NCBI RefSeq assembly: GCF_012935325.2
Contig: NZ_JABBYG020000001.1
Location: 62,001 to 126,000 of the forward strand
DNA length: 64,000 nucleotides
Reading direction: 5' to 3'
Origin: Paenibacillus sp. PL91
GTDB taxonomy: Bacteria; Bacillota; Bacilli; Paenibacillales; Paenibacillaceae
Part shown: piece by piece, positions 1 through 8,278 of the stretch
Position numbering within the stretch: the first letter of the stretch is position 1
How the letters are laid out: every line of letters starts with the position of its first letter
The notes under the pieces: generated by a model
Database searches by the model: none
Told to the model about the DNA's origin: nothing
The model's input: only the letters and a program-made list of their open reading frames with translations
Translations under genes and position numbers: made by a program

Positions 1-1162
1 CGACTTCATTGAGGCGGTAGCAGATATCCTCGGCTACAAGCCGTCGGGCAAAGAAGTAGCCTTCTCCGATGTAAAGCCAGACAGCGAATTGTATACGGCA
101 GCTGCGGCTTTGTATGAGAAAGGGATTTTGTCAGGACCGGCCATTCAGGGCGAACAGGCGCTAACGAATGCCGTAGCGGTATCGATTGCGGTTAGAGCGG
201 CAGATCTGAAAGAGCTTGCGTATACATACCCGGCTGCTAAAGTTAATAAAGCTTTGACGAAGCTGAACGTAAAAAGCAGCGCGCTTGGCACAAAAGGGGC
301 TCAAGAGGCAGCTGCTGCCGTTGATACAGGCCTGCTGACAGCAGACTTGTATTCCAGCTTTAAGCCAAAAAATGCGGCTGGCGAGCAATTGATCAACACG
401 CTGCTCGGCAAAGTATTGATTACAAAAGGACTTTACAAAAAATATATCGGATATGTTAACGATGGCGATATTTACGCGAAGCTGAACAATGCATACCATA
501 CATCGGATATTATTGATGCTCCTAAGCTGCAGACGCTTGTAAATACGGCGCTGAGGCAGGATTTGATTACTGGCTACAACATCAAGGACTCGCGTTTCAA
601 CGCTAATTTTGTGGATTCCTTGTCCCTCATTTACGGACATTCCGATTTCAATCATGCGATTCAGCTGATTGGCCTGCTTCGCAGTGAAGGTTTAAACGCA
701 AAGGTGCAATTTGAGCCAAAAACATCTGCCTTTATCTTTTTAGCGGAGTGGGGCACGCCAGGACCAAATGTTGTTCAAATTGAAAATGGCAACTACATCT
801 CTTACGCCAAAGAGTATGATCTTGCCTTTGAGTTCGCGAATGCGGCGGATAAAGCCGCTTTCCAGGATGTTATTTTAACGTATGCGAAAAAAGACAAGGC
901 TGACCAAACGGGTTTGATCATTGAATCATGGTGGCAGCCGCTGTACTATTCACAAACGGAATTGAAGGACTATGAAGTGATTACAAACAACTTTATTTCG
1001 GACCCGGATAGCCCGTATACGGTAAATCCGTTCTCGCTTAACGAAGATTCCGCGAAGGTTATTGCAGGCTTGAAAGCCATTGATCCAAACGTGAATGTTA
1101 CGCCGATTCAATTCTGGGTAGATAAACCGTTTTACAGATATTTGCATGATGAGGCGGTTTAA
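1..1162 (+). CDS. SLH-domain protein, 3' part
   Basis: Truncated at the left window edge; the open frame runs in from base 2. The first visible residues read like the end of one SLH repeat followed by another (FSDVKPDSELYTAAAALYEK, then GILSGP), the fold that anchors proteins to pyruvylated secondary cell wall polymer. A weaker SLH-like stretch (AVDTGLLTADLYSSF) follows. The remaining ~250 residues match no family I recognise; they are soluble and rich in Tyr, Asn and Asp. Probably a cell-surface protein. The start, any signal peptide and the upstream domains lie outside the window. A hairpin follows the stop codon. Confidence 0.75.
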   Translation, partial: DFIEAVADILGYKPSGKEVAFSDVKPDSELYTAAAALYEKGILSGPAIQGEQALTNAVAVSIAVRAADLKELAYTYPAAKVNKALTKLNVKSSALGTKGAQEAAAAVDTGLLTADLYSSFKPKNAAGEQLINTLLGKVLITKGLYKKYIGYVNDGDIYAKLNNAYHTSDIIDAPKLQTLVNTALRQDLITGYNIKDSRFNANFVDSLSLIYGHSDFNHAIQLIGLLRSEGLNAKVQFEPKTSAFIFLAEWGTPGPNVVQIENGNYISYAKEYDLAFEFANAADKAAFQDVILTYAKKDKADQTGLIIESWWQPLYYSQTELKDYEVITNNFISDPDSPYTVNPFSLNEDSAKVIAGLKAIDPNVNVTPIQFWVDKPFYRYLHDEAV

Positions 1163-1191
1163 TACTGCCTAATCGGAATAAAAGCAACATT

Positions 1192-1230
1192 GCAGCCCTG
1201 ACCGTCATTGATGGTTGGGGCTGCTTTATG
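1192..1230 (+). terminator. weak hairpin terminator
   Basis: GCAGCCC (1192-1198) pairs with GGGCTGC (1218-1224) across a 19-nt loop, then a short T-containing stretch. It sits just after the SLH protein stop. The long loop and poor T-run make it a weak call. Confidence 0.45.
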
Positions 1231-1261
1231 TTATCGTTCAAGGAAAAGGAGCTGCTAACCT

Positions 1262-1930
1262 ATGACTGCGATTGCAAAGGCGCTAGAAGCGCAATTTAGG
1301 GAGCATGCGAGCCCAGAAAAGGCAGATCCGATGGAGGCATATATGCGCGGCCAATTCGTATTTCTCGGTATTAAAACACCGGAGCGGACGCTGCTGCTGC
1401 GAGAGTTCTGGAAGCATAACGAAAAGCCGAAGGGCGAGGAGCTTCTGCAAACAGCGGAGCAGCTGTGGCTGCTGAATGAGCGTGAATTCCATTATGTCGC
1501 GATGGGGCTGCTTGAGAAATACAGCAAAGAGGCAGCGCCAGCGCATATCGATAGGCTGGAGCGTTGGGTGACGACCCACTCGTGGTGGGACACGGTTGAT
1601 TTCATAGCGGCGCATCTCGTTGGCTATCATCTGTCGAAGTATCCGGATTTAATAGCAGATTATGCAGAGCGCTGGATTATGTCGGACAACCTGTGGCTGC
1701 GCCGAACGGCGCTCTTGTTTCAGCTCAAATACAAGCATCATACCGATACGGAGCGGTTGTTTGACTACATACGCCGAACAAAGGATGAGAACGACTTTTT
1801 TATTCGCAAGGCGATTGGCTGGGTGCTGCGGGAGTATGCAAAAACCGATGCATCCATCGTGCATCGGTTCGTGAACGAAACGGCGCTCTCCCCGTTAAGC
1901 AGGAGGGAAGCGCTGAAGCATATGCGGTAG
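1262..1930 (+). CDS. AlkD-like DNA alkylation repair glycosylase
   Basis: 222-residue all-helical HEAT-like protein of the AlkD family (DNA-7 motif), which excises N3- and N7-alkylated bases without base flipping. The key positions of Bacillus cereus AlkD are present at the same numbering: Trp109 and Asp113 in HSWWDTVDF and Trp187 in AIGWVLREY. The length matches the family. The ATG follows AAGGAG at a slightly long spacing. It converges on the MFS gene downstream, with stop codons one base apart and no terminator between them. The family call is firm; exact substrate preference is inferred. Confidence 0.88.
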   Translation: MTAIAKALEAQFREHASPEKADPMEAYMRGQFVFLGIKTPERTLLLREFWKHNEKPKGEELLQTAEQLWLLNEREFHYVAMGLLEKYSKEAAPAHIDRLERWVTTHSWWDTVDFIAAHLVGYHLSKYPDLIADYAERWIMSDNLWLRRTALLFQLKYKHHTDTERLFDYIRRTKDENDFFIRKAIGWVLREYAKTDASIVHRFVNETALSPLSRREALKHMR

Positions 1931-1931
1931 C

Positions 1932-3323
1932 CTATTGCGGGTTGTGTTCCCCAAGCGGCTGCCTTGACGATGAGTAGTATAGCCAAGAGGCTGCTATGGC
2001 AAATAGAGCGATTGCAGCCATGCCCCAAAAAATATTCGAAAATGCGCGGCTAAGTGGAATCGCGCTTTGCGAGGCCAGCACGATGCCGCTAATCGCGACA
2101 CTGAAAGCGCCGCTAATGAATTGCGATAGCTGGAATAAGCCCATTCCTGCGCCAACATGCTCGCCTGGCAATATGCGCGACAGCTCGTTGGAAACGCTCG
2201 AATTTAAAGCAGAAAAGCCGACGCTCATCACTATATAAATAATCATAACGACATAGAAGGAACGATCTGCAAACAAAGCAAAAGAAACAGCTGCGAGAAG
2301 CAACGGCAAAGGCGTGAGACGAAGCAGCAGACTGTTGCCGAAGCGATCGATGATTTTGCCAATTCGGTTCGAAGACAGCATGGCGACGAGCGCGCCTGGA
2401 AAAATGATTAGGCCGGCTTGACCGGGCGTCAGCCCGTATAAGTGAATAAGCACCTGCGGCAGCAAGAACAGCGTTGCAAAATTGTTAATATATGAGACGA
2501 TGCCAAGCGTGATAAGGCGTATATATCTTTTATTTCGGAACAAAGATGGCTGTACAAAAGGATTTGCCGCGCGGTTAATGCGAAGCCAAAATAATACAAG
2601 CGCGGTTATACCGCCAATTAGCGCAATCCAAAAATGGTTCGTCAAATACAATAGCACACCGGTTGATCCGATTCCGACAAGCGAGGCGCCCAAGACGTCG
2701 AAGGTGCCTTTGCTTACAGCTTCATCTGGGAGCAGTCGGTAGAAGACAGGAATAAAGAGCAGCGAGATGCCGGTTACGATAAACAGATCGTTCCAGCCCA
2801 AATATTGCGTGATCGCCCCGCCGATTACGGGTCCAAGCCCAAGTCCAAGCGATGCAGCGGAAGTAATAAGCGCCATCGATTTGCCGCGCCTGTCGAGTGG
2901 AATGAATCTCGTAATCAGGACGATCGTCAAGCTAAGCACGGAGCCTGCTCCTGAAGCCTGTAGGAGCCGAGCGACAAGCAGCAAAATATAATGATGGCTA
3001 AAATAACCTAGCACGGACGCGCCGCCCATGGCAATTAATCCGATTGTGAGCAATAATCGAATGGGAACAAAGTCGGACAACCTGCTGTAGGTTATGGATG
3101 AAATGGCAAAGACGATGGAATAGCCGGTTATGATCCATGAAGCAGCGGAGGAGGAAAGCGTAAATTCCTGCGTTACTTGCGGAAGAGCCAAATTGAACAT
3201 CATCGTATTCATAATGACTAAAATGACGGTTAAGCCAAGCAGAGGGATAACGAGGCCGTCTCGAAAGGCGGGCCTTGCCTCAGCGGATTGTGGTGGGGCA
3301 GTAATCGTTGCAGCGTTTCTCAT
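1932..3323 (-). CDS. MFS multidrug efflux transporter (DHA2-type)
   Basis: 463-residue polytopic protein with a hydrophilic N-terminus and about 14 hydrophobic segments. Motifs of drug:H+ antiporters are visible: SRLSDFVPIRLLL (motif A region), LLVARLLQASGAGSVL (motif B), and GLGLGPVIGGAI (motif C). It resembles Gram-positive TetA(L)/LfrA-like exporters; the substrate cannot be told. The start follows GGAGGTACC. It is divergent from an ArsR-type regulator across a 128-bp region containing a perfect palindrome, so regulation by that protein is likely (inference). Confidence 0.85.
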   Translation of the reverse strand: MRNAATITAPPQSAEARPAFRDGLVIPLLGLTVILVIMNTMMFNLALPQVTQEFTLSSSAASWIITGYSIVFAISSITYSRLSDFVPIRLLLTIGLIAMGGASVLGYFSHHYILLLVARLLQASGAGSVLSLTIVLITRFIPLDRRGKSMALITSAASLGLGLGPVIGGAITQYLGWNDLFIVTGISLLFIPVFYRLLPDEAVSKGTFDVLGASLVGIGSTGVLLYLTNHFWIALIGGITALVLFWLRINRAANPFVQPSLFRNKRYIRLITLGIVSYINNFATLFLLPQVLIHLYGLTPGQAGLIIFPGALVAMLSSNRIGKIIDRFGNSLLLRLTPLPLLLAAVSFALFADRSFYVVMIIYIVMSVGFSALNSSVSNELSRILPGEHVGAGMGLFQLSQFISGAFSVAISGIVLASQSAIPLSRAFSNIFWGMAAIALFAIAASWLYYSSSRQPLGEHNPQ

Positions 3324-3412
3324 GGTACCTCCATAGGGAATATTTGTATTTTATTTATTGTTTTCATTGTTCGATTATTATCGTACTATGAGAATATAGC
3401 ATGATCTTTAAT

Positions 3413-3432
3413 ATCAAGCAATAATGCTTGAT
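3413..3432. promoter_or_regulatory. palindromic operator candidate
   Basis: ATCAAGCA (3413-3420) and TGCTTGAT (3425-3432) form a perfect 8-bp inverted repeat around ATAA. It lies between the divergent MFS pump and ArsR-type genes and ends 19 bp before the regulator's GTG start. Spacing and symmetry suit a winged-helix dimer. It could repress both genes; the binding role is inferred. Confidence 0.55.
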
Positions 3433-3451
3433 CAGAGAGGAATGAATTTGT

Positions 3452-3757
3452 GTGAAAATATTATTTCATCCCAATCGCGATGATATTGAGCTTACTTCCG
3501 TGCTCTATGCATTAAGCGATCCTATCCGGCTCAGCATTGTCATCGATATCATGAAGAGCGGCGAGCAGCCCTGTGGCCACTTTGATTTTCCTGTCGTAAA
3601 GTCTACAATGACACATCATGTTCGTACTTTGCGTGAGGCGGGTGTGCTTAACGTTCGCAAGCAAGGCACCCAGCATTTTTTGACGCTGCGCCTTGACGAT
3701 TTGAATTTGCGTTTTCCCGGGCTGCTGCAGGCTGTTATTCAAGGTGCCTCGATTTAA
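3452..3757 (+). CDS. ArsR-family helix-turn-helix regulator
   Basis: 101-residue winged-helix protein. VLYALSDPIRLSIVIDIMK is the typical ArsR helix 1-2 region; VVKSTMTHHVRTLREAGVL is the recognition helix; VRKQGTQHFLTL is the wing. There is no CVC metal-binding motif in the recognition helix, so it is probably not an arsenic sensor. GTG start after AGAGAGG; an in-frame TGA just upstream rules out a longer form. The divergent MFS pump is the likely target. Confidence 0.85.
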   Translation: MKILFHPNRDDIELTSVLYALSDPIRLSIVIDIMKSGEQPCGHFDFPVVKSTMTHHVRTLREAGVLNVRKQGTQHFLTLRLDDLNLRFPGLLQAVIQGASI

Positions 3758-3816
3758 CTCCGGCTATTTTGAAAGCATGCCGGTTATGTGTTTTTATGAA
3801 TAAAGGGGCTGGGTGG

Positions 3817-4392
3817 ATGGCACTATCATACTCATTTCAAGTGTTTCCTCGGATGGAAACGGAACGGTTTATTTTGCGCAAGACGGAGGAGCGCGATACG
3901 AAGGATTTGTTTGAGCTTTATTCGAATGAGGACGTCGTAAAATATACTCCGCTATTGCCTTTCACTGAAGAGGCAGAAGCATGGCAGGAAATGAACTGGC
4001 ATAGGGAGATTTTTGCTCAGCAAATCGGAATTAGATGGCTAATCGAGGAGAAGAGCACAGGCAAAGTGATCGGAACTTGTGGTTTCTTGCATTATTTGAA
4101 GGAATATGCCCGTACCGATATCGGTTATGATCTGGCTCCGAGCCATTGGCGCAAAGGCATTATGAGTGAGGTAGCGGCGCCGATAATAGCCTTTGGCTTC
4201 AACAGCATAAAATTATACGGCATCGAAGCGAAGGTAGATCCGGCAAACGATGCCTCGATTGGTCTGCTGACCAAGCTTGGATTCAAGCAGGCAGGCGATG
4301 TAAAGGAATATGAGATCGAGAAAGGGATGTTCGTTGAGCTTCTTGTATTTTCGCTGCTGCGGAAGGAATTTTCTATGTTGGAAAAGAGTTAA
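3817..4392 (+). CDS. GNAT N-acetyltransferase (RimJ/RimL-like)
   Basis: 191-residue GNAT protein. RMETERFILRKTEERDTKDL is the usual N-terminal strand-helix of the ribosomal-protein/spermidine acetyltransferase group. HWRKGIMSEVAAPIIAF carries the acetyl-CoA pyrophosphate loop (RKGIM). VDPANDASIGLLTKLGF is the conserved C-terminal motif. The ATG at 3817 follows AAGGGG and GGGTGG and fits family starts better than an in-frame TTG at 3769, which lacks a binding site. Substrate unknown. Confidence 0.82.
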   Translation: MALSYSFQVFPRMETERFILRKTEERDTKDLFELYSNEDVVKYTPLLPFTEEAEAWQEMNWHREIFAQQIGIRWLIEEKSTGKVIGTCGFLHYLKEYARTDIGYDLAPSHWRKGIMSEVAAPIIAFGFNSIKLYGIEAKVDPANDASIGLLTKLGFKQAGDVKEYEIEKGMFVELLVFSLLRKEFSMLEKS

Positions 4393-4491
4393 GCGGCTTT
4401 CATAATGAAGGCTAAGCGCTTATAATAGTAGGAGTGAGCTAAGGTTTACGAAGTAACGTTTTTCTACAATATTTTCTAGGAGGGCAAAATC

Positions 4492-4821
4492 ATGTCCATA
4501 AGCAAGGCAAAAAAAGCTAGACAGAAGCTGGCGCAGCAGGGGCGCATAACGCCGGATGTACTGCGAGGCAGCTGGCAAGGCGTCGTTCCAACGATCAAAC
4601 GAACACCTACGCTGCAGGAGAAGCAAGCCAAACTAAATAAGAAACACCGAAGGAATCACGCGAATTACAGCGATGGTTCCTTTTGCATTTATAAAGGCCA
4701 ACGTAATATATCGTTAGCGGAATGCTCGAACTACGGTTGGAGCATTCCGTATGAAATCGCGAACCATTCGCATGAACTATCGCTTCTCAGATCTAATCTT
4801 CGAGATGGTCTCGTCATTTGA
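4492..4821 (+). CDS. small basic protein of unknown function
   Basis: 109 residues, very basic and Lys/Arg/Gln-rich at the N-terminus (MSISKAKKARQKLAQQGR), preceded by an excellent AGGAGGG binding site. I do not recognise the family. The first ~90 residues look like a real small protein. The last ~15 codons overlap the 3' end of the convergent K+ channel gene by 45 bp. A 10-bp inverted repeat lies inside the reading frame at 4718-4749. The basic charge could suit nucleic acid binding, but that is speculation. Confidence 0.6.
   Translation: MSISKAKKARQKLAQQGRITPDVLRGSWQGVVPTIKRTPTLQEKQAKLNKKHRRNHANYSDGSFCIYKGQRNISLAECSNYGWSIPYEIANHSHELSLLRSNLRDGLVI
4718..4749. repeat. 10-bp inverted repeat
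   Basis: CGGAATGCTC (4718-4727) and GAGCATTCCG (4740-4749) are perfectly complementary around a 12-nt loop. On the minus strand it lies just past the K+ channel stop; on the plus strand it is inside the small basic gene. Neither side has a T-run, so it is at most a weak terminator or an RNA-stabilising hairpin. Confidence 0.45.
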
Positions 4822-5796
4822 AATCACGAATAATCGGGCATCAGCCGGAATAGGCGTATCCAGCTTGCGGTTAATGCTCATGTCAGCACGGTCGGCAATA
4901 AGGGTCGCCCCTTTGCGCAGCAGCGCTTGGAAGGCGTCGTCGTAAGTGGACCAACTCGGGTCAACGGCGATCTCGAATACGTCTTCTCCATATTTTCTGC
5001 TGAGCAGCTGCATGAAGATATCGACATTGCCTTCCATTAAAGCGGACCGCACAGCCAGCCTGGATACGGCATCATGCGATAAAATAAAATCATTTACCTG
5101 TACATGCCGGAAATTAACAATATGCTTCTCCAGTACGATTTCTACCGTCGTATGCACAGAGGGGGCAGCCTGTTCAATGCTGGATGCGATGAGCAGCGAT
5201 TTGCCGTCGATTAGCGAGGTGTCGTCGATGCGCGGATCGGCAAATATAATCGCCGAGCGTGCTTTTTGAAGATTAGCCTGCTCCAGCACGTCAACCGATG
5301 TCGGATCGCCGCTCACAAAGTGTACCCTCGGAATATCGAACGGGTGCTTATCGCTGTTATCGATAATTATGATAGCTGCTTTAGAATCCGAGTCGAGCAA
5401 ATCCTCAACCGCCAGCTGCGCTTTTTTACTCCAATTAATGACGATAATATGCCCTTGACCTTGAAATTTCAATTTTCCACCTTCTCTTCTTCGCTGAAGT
5501 TCAGCAATCGAATCGATAATTTTTCCGATTAATAAGCTGAGCAGACCAATTCCAAACACATAGAGCAGCATAGCAAGCACCTTGCCAGGCACTGTCTTAG
5601 GGAAATAATCGCCATAACCAACCGTTGCTACCGTGGTCATTACCCACCAGAGAGCATTAAACCAATGGCCGAAGGTGCCGGGCTCAAGCAGGAACGCAAT
5701 CGTAGAGCTGACGAGTACGAGCAATAGCGTTGCAAAAACGACAAAGTAATGGTTCAAACGTAGAAGCTTGATCGTAAGTTTCAAAAACAGCTGCAT
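4777..5796 (-). CDS. two-TM potassium channel with RCK domain
   Basis: 339-residue ion channel. TM1 is residues ~17-36, then a pore loop with TVATVGYGD (selectivity filter Thr58-Val-Gly-Tyr-Gly62), TM2 at ~70-92, and a cytoplasmic RCK/TrkA-N domain beginning GHIIVINWSKKA. It resembles B. subtilis YugO and MthK-type channels, a K+ conduit gated by cytoplasmic ligand. The ATG at 5796 is preceded by ACGAGGG at good spacing; a TTG start at 5859 would add 21 polar residues but has a poorer site. The 3' end overlaps the convergent basic protein gene. Confidence 0.88.
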   Translation of the reverse strand: MQLFLKLTIKLLRLNHYFVVFATLLLVLVSSTIAFLLEPGTFGHWFNALWWVMTTVATVGYGDYFPKTVPGKVLAMLLYVFGIGLLSLLIGKIIDSIAELQRRREGGKLKFQGQGHIIVINWSKKAQLAVEDLLDSDSKAAIIIIDNSDKHPFDIPRVHFVSGDPTSVDVLEQANLQKARSAIIFADPRIDDTSLIDGKSLLIASSIEQAAPSVHTTVEIVLEKHIVNFRHVQVNDFILSHDAVSRLAVRSALMEGNVDIFMQLLSRKYGEDVFEIAVDPSWSTYDDAFQALLRKGATLIADRADMSINRKLDTPIPADARLFVISNDETISKIRSEKR

Positions 5797-5983
5797 GCCA
5801 GTCACCCTCGTTTCAAATATTGCTTTATCCACCATACTATCTTTTCTAGCATTTTCCAATATGAAAATGATTCAAACGAATAGCCTTTTTCGCAGTATGC
5901 GGCTTGCCGATCATTGTGAAGACGGACAACCTTTGTCATCGATGCATATCATATGGTACGTAGAATGAAGGAGAGGTGGGATC

Positions 5984-6376
5984 ATGCCCCAAACATGGTT
6001 TTGTTCGATTAGCGGTCTGGCAGGTGCGGCGATAACGTTTGCTTTCGGAGGCTGGATGGAGTCTCTTACCTTACTAGTCGTTGCGATGGGCATCGATTAT
6101 ATTTCTGGCATTACTGCATCCATCAAAGAGGGGAAAGGCTTGAACAGCGTTTTTGGATCATGGGGATTGGCGCGAAAAGGATTAATGCTCCTCGTTATTT
6201 TATTAACGCATCGAATCGATGTATTGCTTGAACTGAACAATGCGACGATGGGTGCCGCCATCTATTTTTATATTGCCAACGAGCTGATTTCGGTAACGGA
6301 AAATTACGGACGGATTGGGCTTCCACTCCCCGAGAAGCTACGCAAAATAATTGAAGTGCTTAAGAATAAGAAGTAA
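5984..6376 (+). CDS. phage-holin-family membrane protein
   Basis: 130 residues with three or four hydrophobic segments and the signature of the TcdE/toxin-secretion/phage-lysis holin family: VVAMGIDYISGITASI, SWGLARKGLMLLVILL, and a basic C-terminus ending EVLKNKK. RBS AAGGAGAGGTGG precedes the ATG. No endolysin, portal or other phage gene is nearby, so it is a stand-alone holin-like protein, as often seen in Paenibacillus. Its role in lysis or protein export is unknown. Confidence 0.8.
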   Translation: MPQTWFCSISGLAGAAITFAFGGWMESLTLLVVAMGIDYISGITASIKEGKGLNSVFGSWGLARKGLMLLVILLTHRIDVLLELNNATMGAAIYFYIANELISVTENYGRIGLPLPEKLRKIIEVLKNKK

Positions 6377-6403
6377 GTAAATATTGGATTGACTTAAATG
6401 GAC

Positions 6404-6433
6404 TTGCATGAATTCGTAGTCCCTGGCTATAAT
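6404..6433 (+). promoter_or_regulatory. sigma-A-type promoter
   Basis: TTGCAT (6404-6409), 18-bp spacer, TATAAT (6428-6433). It ends 32 bp before the ATG at 6466. Confidence 0.6.
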
Positions 6434-6465
6434 AAGAACAGATGTTCCTATTTGGAGGGGTGGCA

Positions 6466-6867
6466 ATGGCCGCTAATGAGAAAGAAGCCCGCGGCAAAGT
6501 CAGAACGGCATCGCATCCGCCGATACAGACCGAGGAAGAGCTCGAGCTGGTGAAGCGATACGTGCTGCTTGGAATCGTTATGCGTATTTTGGATCATGAT
6601 ATACGAGTGATCGGCACTTCTGCTATTAAGCTCCCGCGGTTTTACGATTCTATGCTGCGCGGCATGCAGGATCGGGTGCTGCTTGAGCTCGCTGCGATCC
6701 GCAGGCAGTTTAGAGAGATGGGCATTAAAGTGTACGAGGAGAAGCGAGAAACGGATGGCTTGCATGCCGAATATGTTTGCAGGGGCTACCATCACCGATT
6801 TTTTATGCTGTGGGGCTTTGTGAAGGCGGAGTCCGAGCGAGTCTTAAAACAGTATTTGTCCAGCTAA
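6466..6867 (+). CDS. YhjD-like protein of unknown function
   Basis: 133-residue soluble helical protein. It resembles, from memory, the B. subtilis YhjD-type family (EEELELVKRYVLLGIVMRIL, then a basic helix and a C-terminal RGYHHRFFMLWGFVKAE). No catalytic motif is visible. The ATG at 6466 has GGAGGGG six bases upstream; an upstream in-frame ATG at 6442 would place the ribosome site inside the gene. Preceded by a good promoter and apparently monocistronic. The family assignment is moderate, the function unknown. Confidence 0.65.
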   Translation: MAANEKEARGKVRTASHPPIQTEEELELVKRYVLLGIVMRILDHDIRVIGTSAIKLPRFYDSMLRGMQDRVLLELAAIRRQFREMGIKVYEEKRETDGLHAEYVCRGYHHRFFMLWGFVKAESERVLKQYLSS

Positions 6868-6932
6868 TTTTGGATTTGTTCATGGTTTTGTCAAAAAAGC
6901 GAAAAAACTTTTCCTCTTTCTGTAGTTTAAGG

Positions 6933-6962
6933 TTGAGAACATCGGACGATCTTATGTAATAT
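6933..6962 (+). promoter_or_regulatory. possible promoter of the cupredoxin gene
   Basis: TTGAGA (6933-6938), 18-bp spacer, TAATAT (6957-6962), 40 bp before the ATG at 7003. Imperfect boxes. Confidence 0.4.
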
Positions 6963-7002
6963 AAGAGGTAGACATTATGAACGCAAAGGGGAGCACATAG
7001 CA

Positions 7003-7392
7003 ATGCATAAGTGGATTATGTTTACTTTATTTGCAGCGGCGTCGTTGCTGGGCTTATATTTGCTCACATTCGCCTTGCCAGCTAAGCCGGTTGACGAGTC
7101 AGCCTCGTTGCCAGAGGGTATGAGTTTATTGAAAATTGTGGCATCCAATGATTTCGTATTCGATCAAGAGGAGTACAAAGTTAAGGTTGGAGACAAAGTC
7201 AGACTTAAGCTATCCAATAAAAGCGGCATTCACGGGTTGAATATTGACGAGCTTAAAGTATCCCTTGATAATGACCACCCAGAAACGGACTTGGAGTTTA
7301 CAGAGCCAGGCACATACAAGATCTATTGTTCCATTCCGTGCGGCCAAGGACATGCAACAATGCATTCTACTTTAGTTGTTGAAGCTGCTTAA
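7003..7392 (+). CDS. membrane-anchored cupredoxin (CuA-type)
   Basis: 129 residues: N-terminal signal anchor (~4-24), then a cupredoxin fold like the soluble domain of cytochrome c oxidase subunit II. All CuA ligands are in place: His77 (GIHGLN), Cys109, Cys113, His117 and Met120 in YCSIPCGQGHATM. The bridging Glu usual between the two cysteines is Ile, but it acts through its backbone carbonyl. The second TM helix of true subunit II is missing and no other oxidase gene is adjacent, so it may be an accessory copper/electron carrier. RBS AAGGGGAG. A strong terminator follows. Confidence 0.82.
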   Translation: MHKWIMFTLFAAASLLGLYLLTFALPAKPVDESASLPEGMSLLKIVASNDFVFDQEEYKVKVGDKVRLKLSNKSGIHGLNIDELKVSLDNDHPETDLEFTEPGTYKIYCSIPCGQGHATMHSTLVVEAA

Positions 7393-7424
7393 ACCCAAAC
7401 CGATTAATGGATTGTAAACATGCG

Positions 7425-7449
7425 AAAGGAGCCGAAAGGCTCCTTTTTG
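7425..7449 (+). terminator. intrinsic terminator
   Basis: AAAGGAGCC, GAAA tetraloop, GGCTCCTTTTT right after the cupredoxin gene. Confidence 0.85.
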
Positions 7450-7462
7450 TTGAAATAAATAG

Positions 7463-7729
7463 TTATCGTGCCGAATGGGGATGACGATCGCTTTTGCGGG
7501 CGCGCGCAATGAGCACATCGGCGATAAAGCCAAGCAGCGCCCATGTGATGATGGTAAGGGCATACATAAGCAGGACGCTTACCTCATGCACGTCGACAAA
7601 TAAATCGACCACCCATGCGGGTATGCTTAACATGAAAAAAATCATGTTGTGCGGGTCATAACCTGTGTAATTAAACAAGCAAATAGCAAGCCCGATTAAG
7701 GTAGCAACAATTGTTACCGGATAGCGCAT
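7463..7729 (-). CDS. small two-TM membrane protein
   Basis: 88 residues with hydrophobic stretches at ~5-20, ~28-43 and ~50-72 and a basic tail (ARARKSDRHPHSAR). No family recognised. AAGGAGA lies ten bases before the ATG. Divergent from the Dabb protein gene and facing the cupredoxin terminator. Confidence 0.65.
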   Translation of the reverse strand: MRYPVTIVATLIGLAICLFNYTGYDPHNMIFFMLSIPAWVVDLFVDVHEVSVLLMYALTIITWALLGFIADVLIARARKSDRHPHSAR

Positions 7730-7838
7730 AACGTACCGATCTCCTTCGCGTTAAAGATTGCCGTAATGCGACTGCATAGGTTATTATGTGACAAAAGGAC
7801 GAAAGTCATGCGACAAAATTAGAGGAGGAACAAATACA

Positions 7839-8126
7839 ATGATTACTCATATCGTTTTTTTTAAACTAAAGGATGGCAGCGAAGAGAGCGTAGCACGTAC
7901 CGCGCAGGTGCTTAGAGATATGGAAGGCAAGATCGAAGTGCTGAAGTTCATTGAGGTAGGCATTGACGTTGTTCACTCGGAACGCTCTTACGATATCGCG
8001 CTTGTTACTAAATTCGAATCGTTGGAAGCATTGGAGATTTACCAAGTGCATCCTGTACATAAAAAAGTAATCGAGCATATGATGCAAGTTCGCGAAGCTT
8101 CCGTCAGCGTTGATTTTGAGAGCTGA
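7839..8126 (+). CDS. Dabb-family stress-responsive A/B-barrel protein
   Basis: 95 residues of a dimeric alpha-beta barrel. MITHIVFFKLKDGS at the start and a SYDIALVTKFESLEALEIYQ core followed by HPVHKKVIEHM are the Dabb signature. Members act as small dimeric proteins, some as cyclases, with no single known reaction. The ATG at 7839 is preceded by GAGGAGG; an in-frame ATG at 7788 has no site. May be co-transcribed with the 36-residue peptide and DUF86-like gene downstream. Confidence 0.85.
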   Translation: MITHIVFFKLKDGSEESVARTAQVLRDMEGKIEVLKFIEVGIDVVHSERSYDIALVTKFESLEALEIYQVHPVHKKVIEHMMQVREASVSVDFES

Positions 8127-8144
8127 GAGGCAGGTTAACGGCTT

Positions 8145-8255
8145 ATGAGCGACATGAGAGATGTTTATGAAGTGCTGACGTATTTGTTAGTCATTATTTT
8201 TAGCAGTATTATTATGGTAGCATGGCTTAAACGCAAGGCGAAAAAAAAGAAGTAA
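8145..8255 (+). CDS. 36-residue single-TM peptide
   Basis: ATG with a plausible GAGAGG/AGGCAGG site about 11 bases upstream. The peptide is MSDMRDVYEVL followed by one hydrophobic helix (~11-27) and a strongly basic tail (LKRKAKKKK), i.e. N-out/C-in topology by the positive-inside rule. It lies between the Dabb and DUF86-like genes on the same strand with short gaps. No homologue is recognised; coding status rests on TM plus basic-tail composition and the site. Confidence 0.5.
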   Translation: MSDMRDVYEVLTYLLVIIFSSIIMVAWLKRKAKKKK

Positions 8256-8278
8256 GGCTGAAAGCGGGCGACTGATTG

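Noticed and set aside
161..655. 164-residue frame opposite the SLH protein
   Set aside because: No ribosome site or recognisable motif; antisense shadow of a clear SLH-domain frame.
5984..6376. Prophage remnant suggested by the holin-like gene
   Set aside because: No endolysin, structural, integrase or att-like sequence nearby; stand-alone holin-family genes are common in this group.
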